This document shows positions 18,362 to 27,076 of a stretch of DNA of 64,000 bases, piece by piece. Position 1 is the first letter of the stretch. Every line of letters begins with the position of its first letter. This stretch comes from Marinibacterium sp. (GTDB lineage Bacteria; Pseudomonadota; Alphaproteobacteria; Rhodobacterales; Rhodobacteraceae), in assembly GCA_017643305.1 (NCBI GenBank), contig JAEPNQ010000001.1:62001-126000 (forward strand), given 5' to 3'. The notes under the pieces were generated by a model, which saw only the letters and a list, made by a program, of their open reading frames with translations, ran no database searches and was not told where the DNA came from. The position numbers and the translations under genes were made by a program.

Positions 18362-18649
18362 TTACTCCACCACTTTCGGCACAGCGAAGAAGCCTTCGCG
18401 CGCATCGGGGGCATTCGACATCACCTTGTCGGGCATTTTGCCATCGGTCACCTCGTCCACGCGACGTTTCAGCCGCATGGGCGTGACCGACACCATCGGT
18501 TCAACCCCGTCCACGTCAACTTCACCAAGCTGTTCGATGAAACCCAAGATGGTATTGAATTCCGCCGCCAGCGCCGGCAAATCGTCGTCTTCGACCTTGA
18601 TCCGGGCCAGTTTGGCCACCTTGGCGGCCGTGCTTTCGTCGATGGACAT
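18362..18649 (-). CDS. gatC: Asp/Glu-tRNA amidotransferase subunit C
   Basis: The 95-residue product has the GatC pattern: VAKLARIKV near the N-terminus, then [24 protein letters not shown] and a C-terminal [19 protein letters not shown]. It is the small belt subunit stabilising GatA-GatB. CGGAGAG lies just upstream of the ATG. First gene of the gatCA pair. Confidence 0.96.
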   Translation of the reverse strand: MSIDESTAAKVAKLARIKVEDDDLPALAAEFNTILGFIEQLGEVDVDGVEPMVSVTPMRLKRRVDEVTDGKMPDKVMSNAPDAREGFFAVPKVVE

Positions 18650-18790
18650 AGGGCAACTCTCCGATGCGTCCTGCGCCGTTTACAGTCGCGCGTGCCCGGC
18701 TTCAAGACCGCCCCCGCATGTACCGGGGGAATTGCCCTTGCGACCGTCGCGTTCTGTGCGCAGGATCGTGGAACATTCGCGGAGGTTCCC

Positions 18791-19789
18791 ATGAAAAACA
18801 GCCAAGTGATCCTGGCCCAGCGCCCGGTCGGCGTGCCCAAGCCCCAGCATTTCGAACTGCGGGAGGTCGATGTGTCCGAACCGGGCGAAGGTCAGATGCT
18901 GATCCGGGTCAGCCACTGGTCCGTCGACCCGGCCATGCGCGGCTGGGCCAATGACGTGCCGAACTATTCCCCGCCAGTGGAGTTGGGCACGCCAATGCGG
19001 TCGCTGGCGGTGGGTGAAGTCATTGCTTCCCGCCACTCAGATTACTCCGAAGGCGACGTGGTTGAAGGCATGCTGGGCTGGCAGAGCCACGCGCTGAGCG
19101 ATGGCAGCAACATTGGTCACAAAGTAATGGAAACCGACCTGCCCCGTACCTATGCGCTGGGGATCCTCGGGTTGAACGGCACCACCGCATATTTCGGCGT
19201 GATGGACACACTATCAGCCAAAGCAGGCGATACGGTTGTGGTCTCCACTGCGGCGGGCGCGGTGGGCTCTGCCGTCGGCCAGATCGCCAAGATCCTCGGC
19301 TGCCGCACGGTGGGCATCGCGGGCGGGCCAGAGAAAACCCGGCAGTGTCTAGAAGAGTTCGGCTTTGACGCCGCTATCGACTACAAATCCGAAGATGTAA
19401 GCGCGGCGGTGGCAGCGGCCTGCCCAGATGGCGTGGATTGCTATTTCGACAACACCTGCGGTCCGATTTCTGACGCGGTAATGACCCACCTGGCACACGG
19501 CGCTCGGATTGCCATTTGCGGCACCGCCTCCATCACCAAATGGGATCCGCTGCCCATTGGCCCGCGCGTGCACCGCCAGTTGCTGGTGACACGTGCACGG
19601 ATGCAGGGGCTGTTGATCTTCGATTTTGCCGACCGCCTGGACGAAGCCCGCAACGCATTGGCAGGTTGGGTGCGCGCCGGCAAGCTGTCGGTGCGCGAAC
19701 ATATCCTGCAAGGGCCCGAGACCGCGCCGGGCGCGATTGAGATGCTGTATAAGGGCGAGAACACTGGCAAACTGCTGATTGCCGTCTGA
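18791..19789 (+). CDS. NADP-dependent oxidoreductase, leukotriene B4 dehydrogenase-like MDR
   Basis: The 332-residue zinc-free MDR protein has the signature of the prostaglandin/curcumin reductase (YncB/CurA) group: HWSVDPAMRGWANDVPNYS, GLNGTTAYFGVMD and the nucleotide loop STAAGAVGSAVGQIAKILG. It reduces the double bond of enones with NADPH. The start at 18791 has GGAGG 5 nt upstream. The gene diverges from gatC. Confidence 0.93.
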   Translation: MKNSQVILAQRPVGVPKPQHFELREVDVSEPGEGQMLIRVSHWSVDPAMRGWANDVPNYSPPVELGTPMRSLAVGEVIASRHSDYSEGDVVEGMLGWQSHALSDGSNIGHKVMETDLPRTYALGILGLNGTTAYFGVMDTLSAKAGDTVVVSTAAGAVGSAVGQIAKILGCRTVGIAGGPEKTRQCLEEFGFDAAIDYKSEDVSAAVAAACPDGVDCYFDNTCGPISDAVMTHLAHGARIAICGTASITKWDPLPIGPRVHRQLLVTRARMQGLLIFDFADRLDEARNALAGWVRAGKLSVREHILQGPETAPGAIEMLYKGENTGKLLIAV

Positions 19790-19795
19790 CGCCAG

Positions 19796-19868
19796 CCCAA
19801 GCCGCGTCGAAGCGGCTTGGGACAAGCGGTTTGAAAATCGTTTTGCCGAGGGCTTTCGAAAACCCTCG
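19796..19868. repeat. Array of three hairpins between oxidoreductase and VOC genes
   Basis: The first is CCCAAGCCGC-GTCGAA-GCGGCTTGGG (19796-19821, perfect). A weaker AAAA-TCG-TTTT element follows at about 19834-19844. The third is CGAGGG-CTTTCGAAAA-CCCTCG (19847-19868, one internal mismatch). The spacing and short loops resemble the hairpin groups at 7132 and 23413. They may terminate the upstream gene. Confidence 0.6.
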
Positions 19869-19892
19869 ACGCGCCACAAAGGAACGACTCCG

Positions 19893-20300
19893 ATGAAAAT
19901 GACCCTGCACCACATCAACCTTTCCACCGAAAACGTCGAACGACTGGACCGGTTCTACCGTGATGTGATGGGCCTATCCGAAGAAAGCGGCGGGCTGCCC
20001 ACTTTAGAAAAACGGCAGGGTTATGCAGGCGACGTGGCTTTTGTCACCGATGGGGCGATCCAGATGCACCTGGCACAAAAGGATATCCATGCTGGGTTCA
20101 ATTCCGGCCAGACGGTGAACCCTGTCAGCCGCGGCCATATCGCCTATCGCACAGATGACATAGACGCCTTCAAGGCGCATCTGGATGCGCAGGGCATCCC
20201 CTATTCCGACTGGGGCAACCAGGCGGTGGAAGGCTGGCACCAGATCTTCTTCTATGACCCCGACGGCAATGTGATCGAGGTGCACGAAGTAAGGGAATAA
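19893..20300 (+). CDS. VOC-family (glyoxalase/dioxygenase fold) protein
   Basis: The 135-residue protein is a single vicinal-oxygen-chelate module: HHINLSTENVERLDRFYRDV at the N-terminus and FFYDPDGNVIEVHEVRE at the C-terminus supply the usual metal ligands (His near residue 6, Glu near 131). The substrate is not identifiable. AAGGA precedes the ATG. Confidence 0.85.
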   Translation: MKMTLHHINLSTENVERLDRFYRDVMGLSEESGGLPTLEKRQGYAGDVAFVTDGAIQMHLAQKDIHAGFNSGQTVNPVSRGHIAYRTDDIDAFKAHLDAQGIPYSDWGNQAVEGWHQIFFYDPDGNVIEVHEVRE

Positions 20301-20306
20301 CCCGCC

Positions 20307-20525
20307 TCAGTCGATCATGGTGGCGTCTTTGAGGATGATCCGATGCCGCCGGGTTCGGATCCAATCGTTCAGCTCTTCATCCAATAAAAACTGACTCGCA
20401 ATGAAACAGTGCATGTGCCGGATTTCATCCAGCGGGCGGCGCCAGCTTTTGTACTGGTGCGCATCGGGCGGGCCAACCTGTGCTTCGGCTTCTACCAGTG
20501 CGAGGGCTGGTATGGTGTCGGTCAT
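20307..20525 (-). CDS. Small hypothetical protein
   Basis: The 72-residue product has a natural-looking composition and ends RTRRHRIILKDATMID. Its middle (SWRRPLDEIRHMHCFIASQF) has no family I recognise. GAGGG lies about 9 nt before the ATG. It converges on the VOC gene with a 6-bp gap. Coding status is likely but not proven. Confidence 0.5.
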   Translation of the reverse strand: MTDTIPALALVEAEAQVGPPDAHQYKSWRRPLDEIRHMHCFIASQFLLDEELNDWIRTRRHRIILKDATMID

Positions 20526-20924
20526 GTCTTTCTACCCTCATGTGAGGCAGTTTCCCTTGCGGACGCCACACAGCCAGCGGCGCTTCAGTGAACATTCACC
20601 CGCGTTTCCGCATGCAGAGCGGTGCCCAGAATATGTTCGGCCCAGTGGACACATGATAAGCCCCGCCCACGATCGGCGGGTCAGTGTGTCCGACAGTCTC
20701 TGCATCCTTGACCAGATAAGCCAGGGTCAGGAGGAAATGCCGCATCGTATTCAGGCGCGCACGTGTCCTGTAGTTGCTAGCCGGACAATAGCTGCTGATG
20801 CCCCCAACTCCCTGACCCGCATCACGAACGAGCCATTCCGCAACGTCATCGGTTACAACAATTGCACTGTGCCCACGCCGGACCGACACTGGCCCGACAA
20901 CCGGGGACCGGGTGGAGGAGAACC
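20526..20924. other. Region without a recognised gene
   Basis: About 400 bp upstream of the epoxide-hydrolase-like gene. An open minus-strand stretch at about 20596-20880 translates to a plausible-looking segment (AIVVTDDVAEWLVRDAG...), but its upstream extension runs antisense through the hydrolase, so I do not call a gene. It may be a relic. Confidence 0.4.
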
Positions 20925-21800
20925 ATGCATACCAAAACCATCGACCTGAATGGGCATCCGTTCTTCGTGCGCCATTGGGGAAACCCCGAAAACCCGCCAC
21001 TGCTGATGCTGCACGGGTTCCCGGAGTATGGCGGCGCCTGGGCCGAACTGGCCCCACTGCTGACGGACCATTTCTATTGCATTGCACCGGATCAGCGCGG
21101 CTATGGCCAAAGCTGGGCGCCCGAAGCCGTGGAGAATTACACAGGTGCGGCACTGACCAGCGACATGGCCGCCCTGATCGCGCATTACGGCGACACGGTC
21201 ACCGTGCTGGGCCACGACTGGGGCGCCGCCGTCGCCTATGGGCTGGCGATGTTCTACCCCCAGCTTGTGGACCGGCTCATCATCCTCAACGGTGTGCATC
21301 CGGTGCCGTTCCAACGCGCACTTGCCACAGGCGGAGCGCAGACCGAAGCCTCGCAATACATCACCTATCTGCGTCAGCCCGACAGCCACCAAAAACTCTC
21401 CGCGAACAACTTGGAGAAAATGATAACGTTCTTTTCCGCCCGGATGGCCTTCAACTGGCTGTCGCCCAAACGGCTGGAAGAATACCGCACCGAATGGGCC
21501 CGCCCCGGTCGCCTGAACGGCATGATCAACTGGTACCGGGCCTCCCCCCTGCAGGTTCCCAAGCCCGGAGAACCGTTGCAAGATCTGCCCTCCTGGCCGA
21601 AAGAAAAAACGATGGTCCGCTGCCCCCATCTTCTGATCTGGGGCTTAGGCGACAAGGCCCTGCTGCCGGAGGTCACCGATGGGTTGGAAGAATTCGCACC
21701 CGACCTGACCCGCATCGAAATGGAAGACGTTGACCACTGGCTGTGCCACCAGAAACCACATGAGGTGGCCGCCCATATCCTGAACTGGACCGCAACATGA
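20925..21800 (+). CDS. Alpha/beta hydrolase, epoxide hydrolase-like
   Basis: The 291-residue alpha/beta-hydrolase has an oxyanion HGFPEYGGAW motif and the nucleophile elbow GHDWGAAVAYG with Asp, typical of epoxide hydrolases and haloalkane dehalogenases. The C-terminal His is in VDHWLCHQKP. HGFPE plus an Asp nucleophile favours epoxide hydrolysis. GGAGGAG lies upstream of the ATG. Its TGA overlaps the ATG of the glutathione-transferase gene, so the two form a detoxification operon. Confidence 0.88.
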   Translation: MHTKTIDLNGHPFFVRHWGNPENPPLLMLHGFPEYGGAWAELAPLLTDHFYCIAPDQRGYGQSWAPEAVENYTGAALTSDMAALIAHYGDTVTVLGHDWGAAVAYGLAMFYPQLVDRLIILNGVHPVPFQRALATGGAQTEASQYITYLRQPDSHQKLSANNLEKMITFFSARMAFNWLSPKRLEEYRTEWARPGRLNGMINWYRASPLQVPKPGEPLQDLPSWPKEKTMVRCPHLLIWGLGDKALLPEVTDGLEEFAPDLTRIEMEDVDHWLCHQKPHEVAAHILNWTAT

Positions 21801-22408
21801 TCACTGTACACCACCTGAACCGCTCCCGCTCCCACCGCATCCTATGGCTGCTGGAAGAGCTGGAGGCGCCCTACGAAGTGCGCCGCTACGAGCGCAATCA
21901 AAAGACCAACCTCGCCCCACCAGAACTGATGCAGATCCACCCGCTGGGCAAATCCCCGGTGATTGAGATGGACGGGCGCGTGATCTCGGAATCGGCCGCC
22001 ATCATAGAGGTGCTCTGCGCCGCTTACGGACCTCAGATGATCCCCCCCGCAGGCAGTGATGCCCATGTTCAGCATCTGGAGCTCATGCATTTCGCCGAAG
22101 GCTCGGCTATGCCCCCGATCCTGCTCAACCTTTATGTCGGTACGCTGGGCGATGCTGGCGCGCCCCTGCAGCCGCGTATTGAACAACAGCTCGACAGCCA
22201 TTTCACCTATATGGAGCAGATCCTGCGCCCGTCCGGGCATTTCGTGCTGGACCAGCTTTCGGCAGCGGATATCATGCTCAGCTTCCCCGCTGAGATCGCC
22301 ATGCGTCTGGGCCGCCGTGCAGATTTCCCGCAACTGGCAGATTTTGTGGAACGCATCCACGCCCGCCCAGCCTATACAAGCGCTTTCGAAAAAGGCGGCG
22401 GCGACTGA
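21797..22408 (+). CDS. Glutathione S-transferase
   Basis: The 203-residue cytosolic GST has an N-terminal thioredoxin fold (VHHLNRSRSHRILWLLEELE, with SRSHR at the active site, then the cis-Pro and SES motif GKSPVIEMDGRVISESAAII) and a C-terminal helical domain (LSAADIMLSFPAEIA). It conjugates glutathione to electrophiles; the epoxide hydrolase partner overlaps it by 4 bp, which suggests that both act on the same reactive compounds. Confidence 0.93.
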   Translation: MITVHHLNRSRSHRILWLLEELEAPYEVRRYERNQKTNLAPPELMQIHPLGKSPVIEMDGRVISESAAIIEVLCAAYGPQMIPPAGSDAHVQHLELMHFAEGSAMPPILLNLYVGTLGDAGAPLQPRIEQQLDSHFTYMEQILRPSGHFVLDQLSAADIMLSFPAEIAMRLGRRADFPQLADFVERIHARPAYTSAFEKGGGD

Positions 22409-22420
22409 CTGAAAATACGT

Positions 22421-22456
22421 GCTCCAAAATGTGTATTGAAATGCACATTTTGGAGC
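22421..22456 (+). terminator. Long hairpin terminator after the GST gene
   Basis: GCTCCAAAATGTG (22421-22433) and CACATTTTGGAGC (22444-22456) are a perfect 13-bp inverted repeat with a 10-nt loop, 13 bp after the stop codon. No long T-run follows. Confidence 0.65.
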
Positions 22457-22784
22457 CTTCGCTACGAAACGCATGCACAGCAACCAGATCTGCAGGTTGA
22501 TCAAACTGTGCGGACCGTAGAAAGCTTTTGACCGCGCGGGAAGCAAGCGCGCTGTCTACAAGTCGTGAATTGTCTGCCTTTACCCCAACGAATTACGGAT
22601 CAGACAGGCGACCGAAGACATCGGCGACCGCATCATCGCCGTCGTGCAAGGTCCATTCACCAAAGACGAAATGGCCAACTGGTTGCGCACCAAAGACACA
22701 GCCGGAAACACGCCCCAACTCTCCATATTTACTCAGATATGCCAGGCGACGCTTACAAGGCGGCGGGCAGCGTTTCCTCCCAGA
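22457..22784. other. Intergenic DNA with a possible gene relic
   Basis: No full gene is supported. A plus-strand frame at about 22605-22730 reads RIIAVVQGPFTKDEMANWLR, which looks protein-like but lacks a start and a continuation. It could be the remains of a lost gene. Confidence 0.35.
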
Positions 22785-23390
22785 TCAATGATGGCCCCAC
22801 TCGTCGGGATTATCCGACCCTGGGCTCAGCCCAATCACATCGCCGTCCGTATTCACCCCCAGACCCAGTACAGTTCGGTTGGCATAGGCAAAATACGCGA
22901 CCACCTGGTTCACCTCGAGGATCTGCCCGTCCTCCAGCCCGACCGCCCGCAAGGCCTCCACATTCGCAACATCCATGTCCTGCGCCGCACTGGTCAGCTG
23001 CTCGGCATAAACCAGCATCTGCTGAACCGACGGGTCCACGATACCCTCAAACCCCCCATCACCGGTGGCCGCTCCGATCACTGCATCCGCCCGCGCCTCA
23101 TCCGCCAACAGCCGCCGCAGCCCCGCCGCGTGGTGCCGCACACAGTAGTCACACCCGTTCAGGTGGCTCACTCGCACGCCCAACAACTCCAACACCCATT
23201 TCGGCAGGCTGTTCCCGGTATGGTGCAGCACGTTTTTGTACAGCGCCATGTGCCCTTCCATCGAATGCGGCCGCAGAGAATGCGCCATCATGATATTGTC
23301 CACATTGTTCCCGGGCCCGGTCACCCGCTCGTAGAGCTTTCGCAACCGGCCCGTTGCCACTTCAAAAGGAACCGTCTTGATCCAGGTCAT
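22785..23390 (-). CDS. Carboxymuconolactone-decarboxylase/AhpD-like peroxidase-related protein
   Basis: The 201-residue protein has the AhpD-type redox motif CDYCVRHH (LNGCDYCVRHHAAGLRR) in the usual helical bundle and belongs to the peroxidase-related CMD family. It probably acts as a thiol-disulfide peroxidase. The start at 23390 (MTWIKTVPFE) has GGAGAGG upstream; the longer in-frame start at 23447 lies among hairpins and has no ribosome site. It diverges from parE. Confidence 0.88.
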   Translation of the reverse strand: MTWIKTVPFEVATGRLRKLYERVTGPGNNVDNIMMAHSLRPHSMEGHMALYKNVLHHTGNSLPKWVLELLGVRVSHLNGCDYCVRHHAAGLRRLLADEARADAVIGAATGDGGFEGIVDPSVQQMLVYAEQLTSAAQDMDVANVEALRAVGLEDGQILEVNQVVAYFAYANRTVLGLGVNTDGDVIGLSPGSDNPDEWGHH

Positions 23391-23412
23391 CGCCTCTCCC
23401 CTCCGATGCACC

Positions 23413-23476
23413 GCGATTTGTCCACAAATCGCATGAAATCCGGTCACGGATTTCCAACGAATGATCCATCATTCGT
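23413..23476. repeat. Three tandem tetraloop hairpins in the parE divergent region
   Basis: GCGATTTG-TCCA-CAAATCGC (23413-23432), AAATCCG-GTCA-CGGATTT (23436-23453) and ACGAATGA-TCCA-TCATTCGT (23457-23476) are all perfect stems with 4-nt loops. The first shares both stem arms with the hairpin at 7132-7151, and the TCCA loop recurs at 7162-7165. Here they lie between divergent genes, so they are not ordinary terminators. Confidence 0.75.
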
Positions 23477-23539
23477 CCCCTTCCCCCGACGCGCAACCCC
23501 TGCCATAATCGCACGAACACCAAAAACAAGAGCAGCGGT

Positions 23540-25495
23540 ATGAACGACCTCCTCACTGGGGTGGCCCCCTCAGACTACGACGCCTCCTCCATCGAAGTGC
23601 TCGAAGGGCTCGAACCGGTCCGCAAACGGCCGGGCATGTACATCGGCGGCACTGATGAACGCGCGCTGCATCACATGGTGGCCGAAATCCTCGACAACTC
23701 GATGGACGAAGCGGTTGCCGGCCATGCCACCCGGATTGAAGTCGAACTGCACGCCGACTACGCGCTCACGGTCCGCGACAACGGCCGCGGTATCCCCATC
23801 GACCCACATCCGAAATTCCCCGACAAATCCGCGCTGGAGGTGATCCTGTGCACGCTGCACGCAGGCGGCAAGTTCTCCGGCGAGGCCTACCAGACCTCAG
23901 GCGGCCTGCATGGTGTGGGCGCATCAGTCGTCAACGCCCTGTCGGACAGCATGGTGGTCCAGGTTGCCCGCGACCGTAAACTCTTTGAACAACGCTTCTC
24001 ACGCGGCCTGCCACTGGGCCCTGTGGCCGAGGTCAGCGCCGCCCCCAATCGCCGGGGCACCACCGTCACCTTCCACGCGGATGAGGAAATCTTCGGCCAT
24101 CACCGCTTCAAACCCGCGCGGCTGTTCAAATCGATCCGGTCCAAAGCCTACCTCTTTTCCGGCGTCGAAATTCGCTGGAAATCCGCCATCGATGATGGCG
24201 AAACACCGACCGAGGCCACCTTCCATTTCCCAGGCGGCCTGGCCGATTACCTGCAGGAAACGCTGGGCGCCGCCTCCACCTATGCTGACGCGCCGTTTGC
24301 GGGCACGGTTGATTTCATGGAAAGGTTCGGAACGCCCGGCAAGGTCGAATGGGCGATCAACTGGACGCCATCGCGCGACGGGTTCATCCAATCCTACTGC
24401 AACACCGTGCCCACGCCCGAAGGCGGTACGCATGAGGCCGGGTTCTGGGCCGCCGTGCTGAAAGGCATCCGCGCCTATGGCGAGCTGGTGAACAACAAAA
24501 AAGCCAGTCAGATCACTCGCGAAGATCTGAATTCAGGCGGCTGCGCGCTGGTTTCCTGCTTCATCCGCGAGCCCGAATTCGTGGGTCAGACCAAGGACCG
24601 CCTCGCCACTGTCGAAGCGCAGAAGCTCGTCGAAAATGCCGTACGCGACCATTTCGACAATTGGCTCGCCGCAGATACCAAATCCGCGGGTTCCATCCTC
24701 GATTTCCTCGTGCTGCGGGCCGAAGAACGGCTGCGACGACGCCAGGAAAAAGAAACTGCACGTAAATCTGCCACGAAGAAACTGCGCCTGCCCGGCAAGC
24801 TGGTCGACTGCTCGCAAAGCGCGCGGGAGGGCACGGAGTTGTTCATCGTCGAAGGTGACAGCGCAGGCGGCTCGGGCAAGGCCGCGCGGGACCGCAAGAC
24901 CCAGGCCATGCTGCCCCTGCGTGGCAAGGTTCTGAACGTGCTGGGCGCAGCGTCGTCCAAGATCTCCACCAATGCGGAAATCAAAGACCTCTGCGATGCG
25001 CTTGGCGTCGGGCTGGGCACGCGATTCAACATCGACGACCTGCGCTATGACAAGGTCATCATCATGACCGATGCAGATGTCGACGGCGCCCATATCGCCG
25101 CGCTCTTAATGACCTTCTTCTTCACCCAGATGCGCCCGCTGATCGACCAGGGCCACCTCTACCTCGCCTGCCCGCCGCTCTATCGCCTGACCCAAGGCGC
25201 CAAGCGCGTCTATTGCCTGGACGAACGGGAGCGGGATGAATGGATGGAAAAGGGCCTGGGCGGCAAGGGCAAGATCGACGTCAGCCGGTTCAAGGGTCTG
25301 GGGGAGATGGACGCCAAGGACCTGAAAGACACCACGATGAACCCCGAAACCCGCAAGCTGATCCGGGTGACGATTGACGAGGACGAACCGGGCGAAACCG
25401 GCGATCTGGTCGAGCGGCTGATGGGGAAAAAGCCGGAACTGCGGTTTCAGTATATTCAGGAGAATGCGCGGTTTGTGGAGGAGTTGGATGTGTGA
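23540..25495 (+). CDS. parE: DNA topoisomerase IV subunit B
   Basis: The 651-residue ATPase subunit of topoisomerase IV shows the GHKL ATP-binding motifs (EILDNSMDEAVAG, VRDNGRGIPID, YQTSGGLHGVGASVVNALS) in residues 40-130, a transducer domain, and the TOPRIM domain with EGDSAGGSGKAARDRKTQ (about 437) and DADVDGAHI (about 511). The C-terminal ...LMGKKPELRFQYIQENA ending is standard. Length and the absence of the large GyrB insertion favour ParE over GyrB. It is needed for chromosome decatenation. Confidence 0.95.
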   Translation: MNDLLTGVAPSDYDASSIEVLEGLEPVRKRPGMYIGGTDERALHHMVAEILDNSMDEAVAGHATRIEVELHADYALTVRDNGRGIPIDPHPKFPDKSALEVILCTLHAGGKFSGEAYQTSGGLHGVGASVVNALSDSMVVQVARDRKLFEQRFSRGLPLGPVAEVSAAPNRRGTTVTFHADEEIFGHHRFKPARLFKSIRSKAYLFSGVEIRWKSAIDDGETPTEATFHFPGGLADYLQETLGAASTYADAPFAGTVDFMERFGTPGKVEWAINWTPSRDGFIQSYCNTVPTPEGGTHEAGFWAAVLKGIRAYGELVNNKKASQITREDLNSGGCALVSCFIREPEFVGQTKDRLATVEAQKLVENAVRDHFDNWLAADTKSAGSILDFLVLRAEERLRRRQEKETARKSATKKLRLPGKLVDCSQSAREGTELFIVEGDSAGGSGKAARDRKTQAMLPLRGKVLNVLGAASSKISTNAEIKDLCDALGVGLGTRFNIDDLRYDKVIIMTDADVDGAHIAALLMTFFFTQMRPLIDQGHLYLACPPLYRLTQGAKRVYCLDERERDEWMEKGLGGKGKIDVSRFKGLGEMDAKDLKDTTMNPETRKLIRVTIDEDEPGETGDLVERLMGKKPELRFQYIQENARFVEELDV

Positions 25496-25939
25496 ATGAG
25501 CACTGGCGTAGGGAGGTCAACGTTCGTTATTTCCGAAAAAAGACTCCAATAACCTGTGTCAAATCAAGTGAAAAAGGCTCTCTTGGCCTCCACCATCTTG
25601 ATCTTGAACTCCAGGCTAGCTGCAGCCGAGGGACAAATTTAAACAGCAATTGTGCTAGAAAAAATAGCGGTGGTGCAAACCAACTCTGAGACGGGTGGAA
25701 TGAGAATTTGCTCGCCGGGTGCACAAGTCTTGATGGATCCTCCCACCATTCTTGATGCGCAAATGCAATGCGAACCTTGGAGCGAATGTAGCGAGTAGCG
25801 TGGGGGTACACCCACCGCTTATGCTAATCAAATCGCGAGAGAACAGATTTGCTGTCATTCCGCTCCAGGCGGATGCCCGTCAAACCGAGACCCATACTTG
25901 ATCCCGCCCCGCCAGACCGGCTACGGTCCGCACTACACC
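25496..25939. other. AT-richer intergenic region, no gene recognised
   Basis: About 440 bp of visibly lower GC than the flanks. Short frames exist on both strands, but none has a ribosome site, family resemblance or codon bias. It could be foreign or decayed DNA. Confidence 0.45.
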
Positions 25940-26134
25940 ATGCGGCTCATTGCCATTCTGTCTCTCGTCACGCTCGCTCTAGCTGGGTGTGAGCAATGTG
26001 CGCCCGGTCCGCACACTAATGTCAATGTCGGCGTCGGCACTGGGGGTGTGCATGGGGGTGTGTCCGTCGGGCAAAGGTGCGGGCCGATCAATATCTCTGT
26101 CGGCACCGGCAATTACTATCACGTCCCGTTCTGA
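25940..26134 (+). CDS. Small glycine/valine-rich lipoprotein
   Basis: The 64-residue product starts with a lipoprotein signal (MRLIAILSLVTLALAGCEQC, lipobox LAGC). A Gly/Val/Asn repeat-like stretch follows (NVNVGVGTGGVHGGVSVG) with a second Cys in QRCGPIN. Function is unknown; it resembles small envelope lipoproteins of Rhodobacterales. Its 3' end overlaps the converging LysR gene by 16 bp. Confidence 0.6.
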   Translation: MRLIAILSLVTLALAGCEQCAPGPHTNVNVGVGTGGVHGGVSVGQRCGPINISVGTGNYYHVPF

Positions 26135-26979
26135 GCGCCGATCACCGCCAGGAACGCCCGGATCACTGGCACTTCGCGCCGTGCGGTCAGGGTGACCAGC
26201 GCCTCTGACATCGCCAGGTCCACATCTGTCACCGGCACCTGCACAATGCGCGGGTCGCGGCCTGCCTCGGCCTCGGACACAAAGCCCAGCCCGGCCCCCG
26301 CCGCCACCATTTCGCGCATCGCCTCGCGCCCCTCCGCTTCGATCACCGGGGCCAGCGTCAGACCCCGCCGCGCCGCCTCTGCCTCCAGCGCCGCACGGGT
26401 TTTGGAGCCAGTTTCGCGGAAGATCAGGTTGTGGTGCACCAGATCCCCAAACGCCACCGACCCGCGCCATTTGCTGCGCGCACAAATCGCCACGATCGGG
26501 GTACGGCCCAGATCGACCACGTCCAGATCAGGCGCGCTGGCGATATTGCCGACAACACCAACCTCTGCATCGTAATTCCGCAAGGCGCGCAGCACGTTTT
26601 CGGTGTTGCCCGACCGGATCACCACCGATACGCGCGGATGATCGCGGCGAAACGCCTGCACCGCGTCAGCAACATGAATCGCGCTGTCGGCCACGATGCG
26701 AAGCTGCCCGGTGATCACCGCGCCGGAATGGTCCAGGTAGTCACCAATCCGCTCCTCCGTCTCAAAAAACTCCCGCGTCAGGCGGAACAACCCCTCTCCC
26801 GCTTCGGTCAACGTGACTGACCGCGCCTCGCGCCGGAACAGCAGCGTGTCATAGGTCTGCTCCAGACGCCGCACCTGGTCTGACAATGACGGCTGGGTCT
26901 GGTTCATCACCTCGGCCGCACGTGAAAAACCACCATGTAGAGCGACGTTGTGAAAGGCGCGGAGCTGAGTGTATCGCAT
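26119..26979 (-). CDS. LysR-family regulator, likely of the aminoethylphosphonate genes
   Basis: The 286-residue protein has an N-terminal LysR HTH (TQLRAFHNVALHGGFSRAAE, then TQPSLSDQVRRLEQ) and a type-2 periplasmic-binding effector domain. It diverges from phnW across a spacer of about 97 bp, AT-rich at the regulator end (ATAATATAGATTTATCTTAT). LysR regulators next to phnWAY commonly respond to 2-aminoethylphosphonate regardless of phosphate status; here that role is inference from position. Confidence 0.9.
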   Translation of the reverse strand: MRYTQLRAFHNVALHGGFSRAAEVMNQTQPSLSDQVRRLEQTYDTLLFRREARSVTLTEAGEGLFRLTREFFETEERIGDYLDHSGAVITGQLRIVADSAIHVADAVQAFRRDHPRVSVVIRSGNTENVLRALRNYDAEVGVVGNIASAPDLDVVDLGRTPIVAICARSKWRGSVAFGDLVHHNLIFRETGSKTRAALEAEAARRGLTLAPVIEAEGREAMREMVAAGAGLGFVSEAEAGRDPRIVQVPVTDVDLAMSEALVTLTARREVPVIRAFLAVIGAQNGT

Positions 26980-27076
26980 AATATAGATTTATCTTATGAT
27001 TGGATAAAAAACAAAGATTTCTCATATGCATCGCAACACCGCATAAGCAGGGCAGTCACAGCCCGGAGATTATCCC

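Noticed and set aside
20596-21153. 185-residue minus-strand frame before and into the epoxide hydrolase gene
   Set aside because: Its N-terminal half is antisense to the well-supported hydrolase; only the 3' part looks protein-like.
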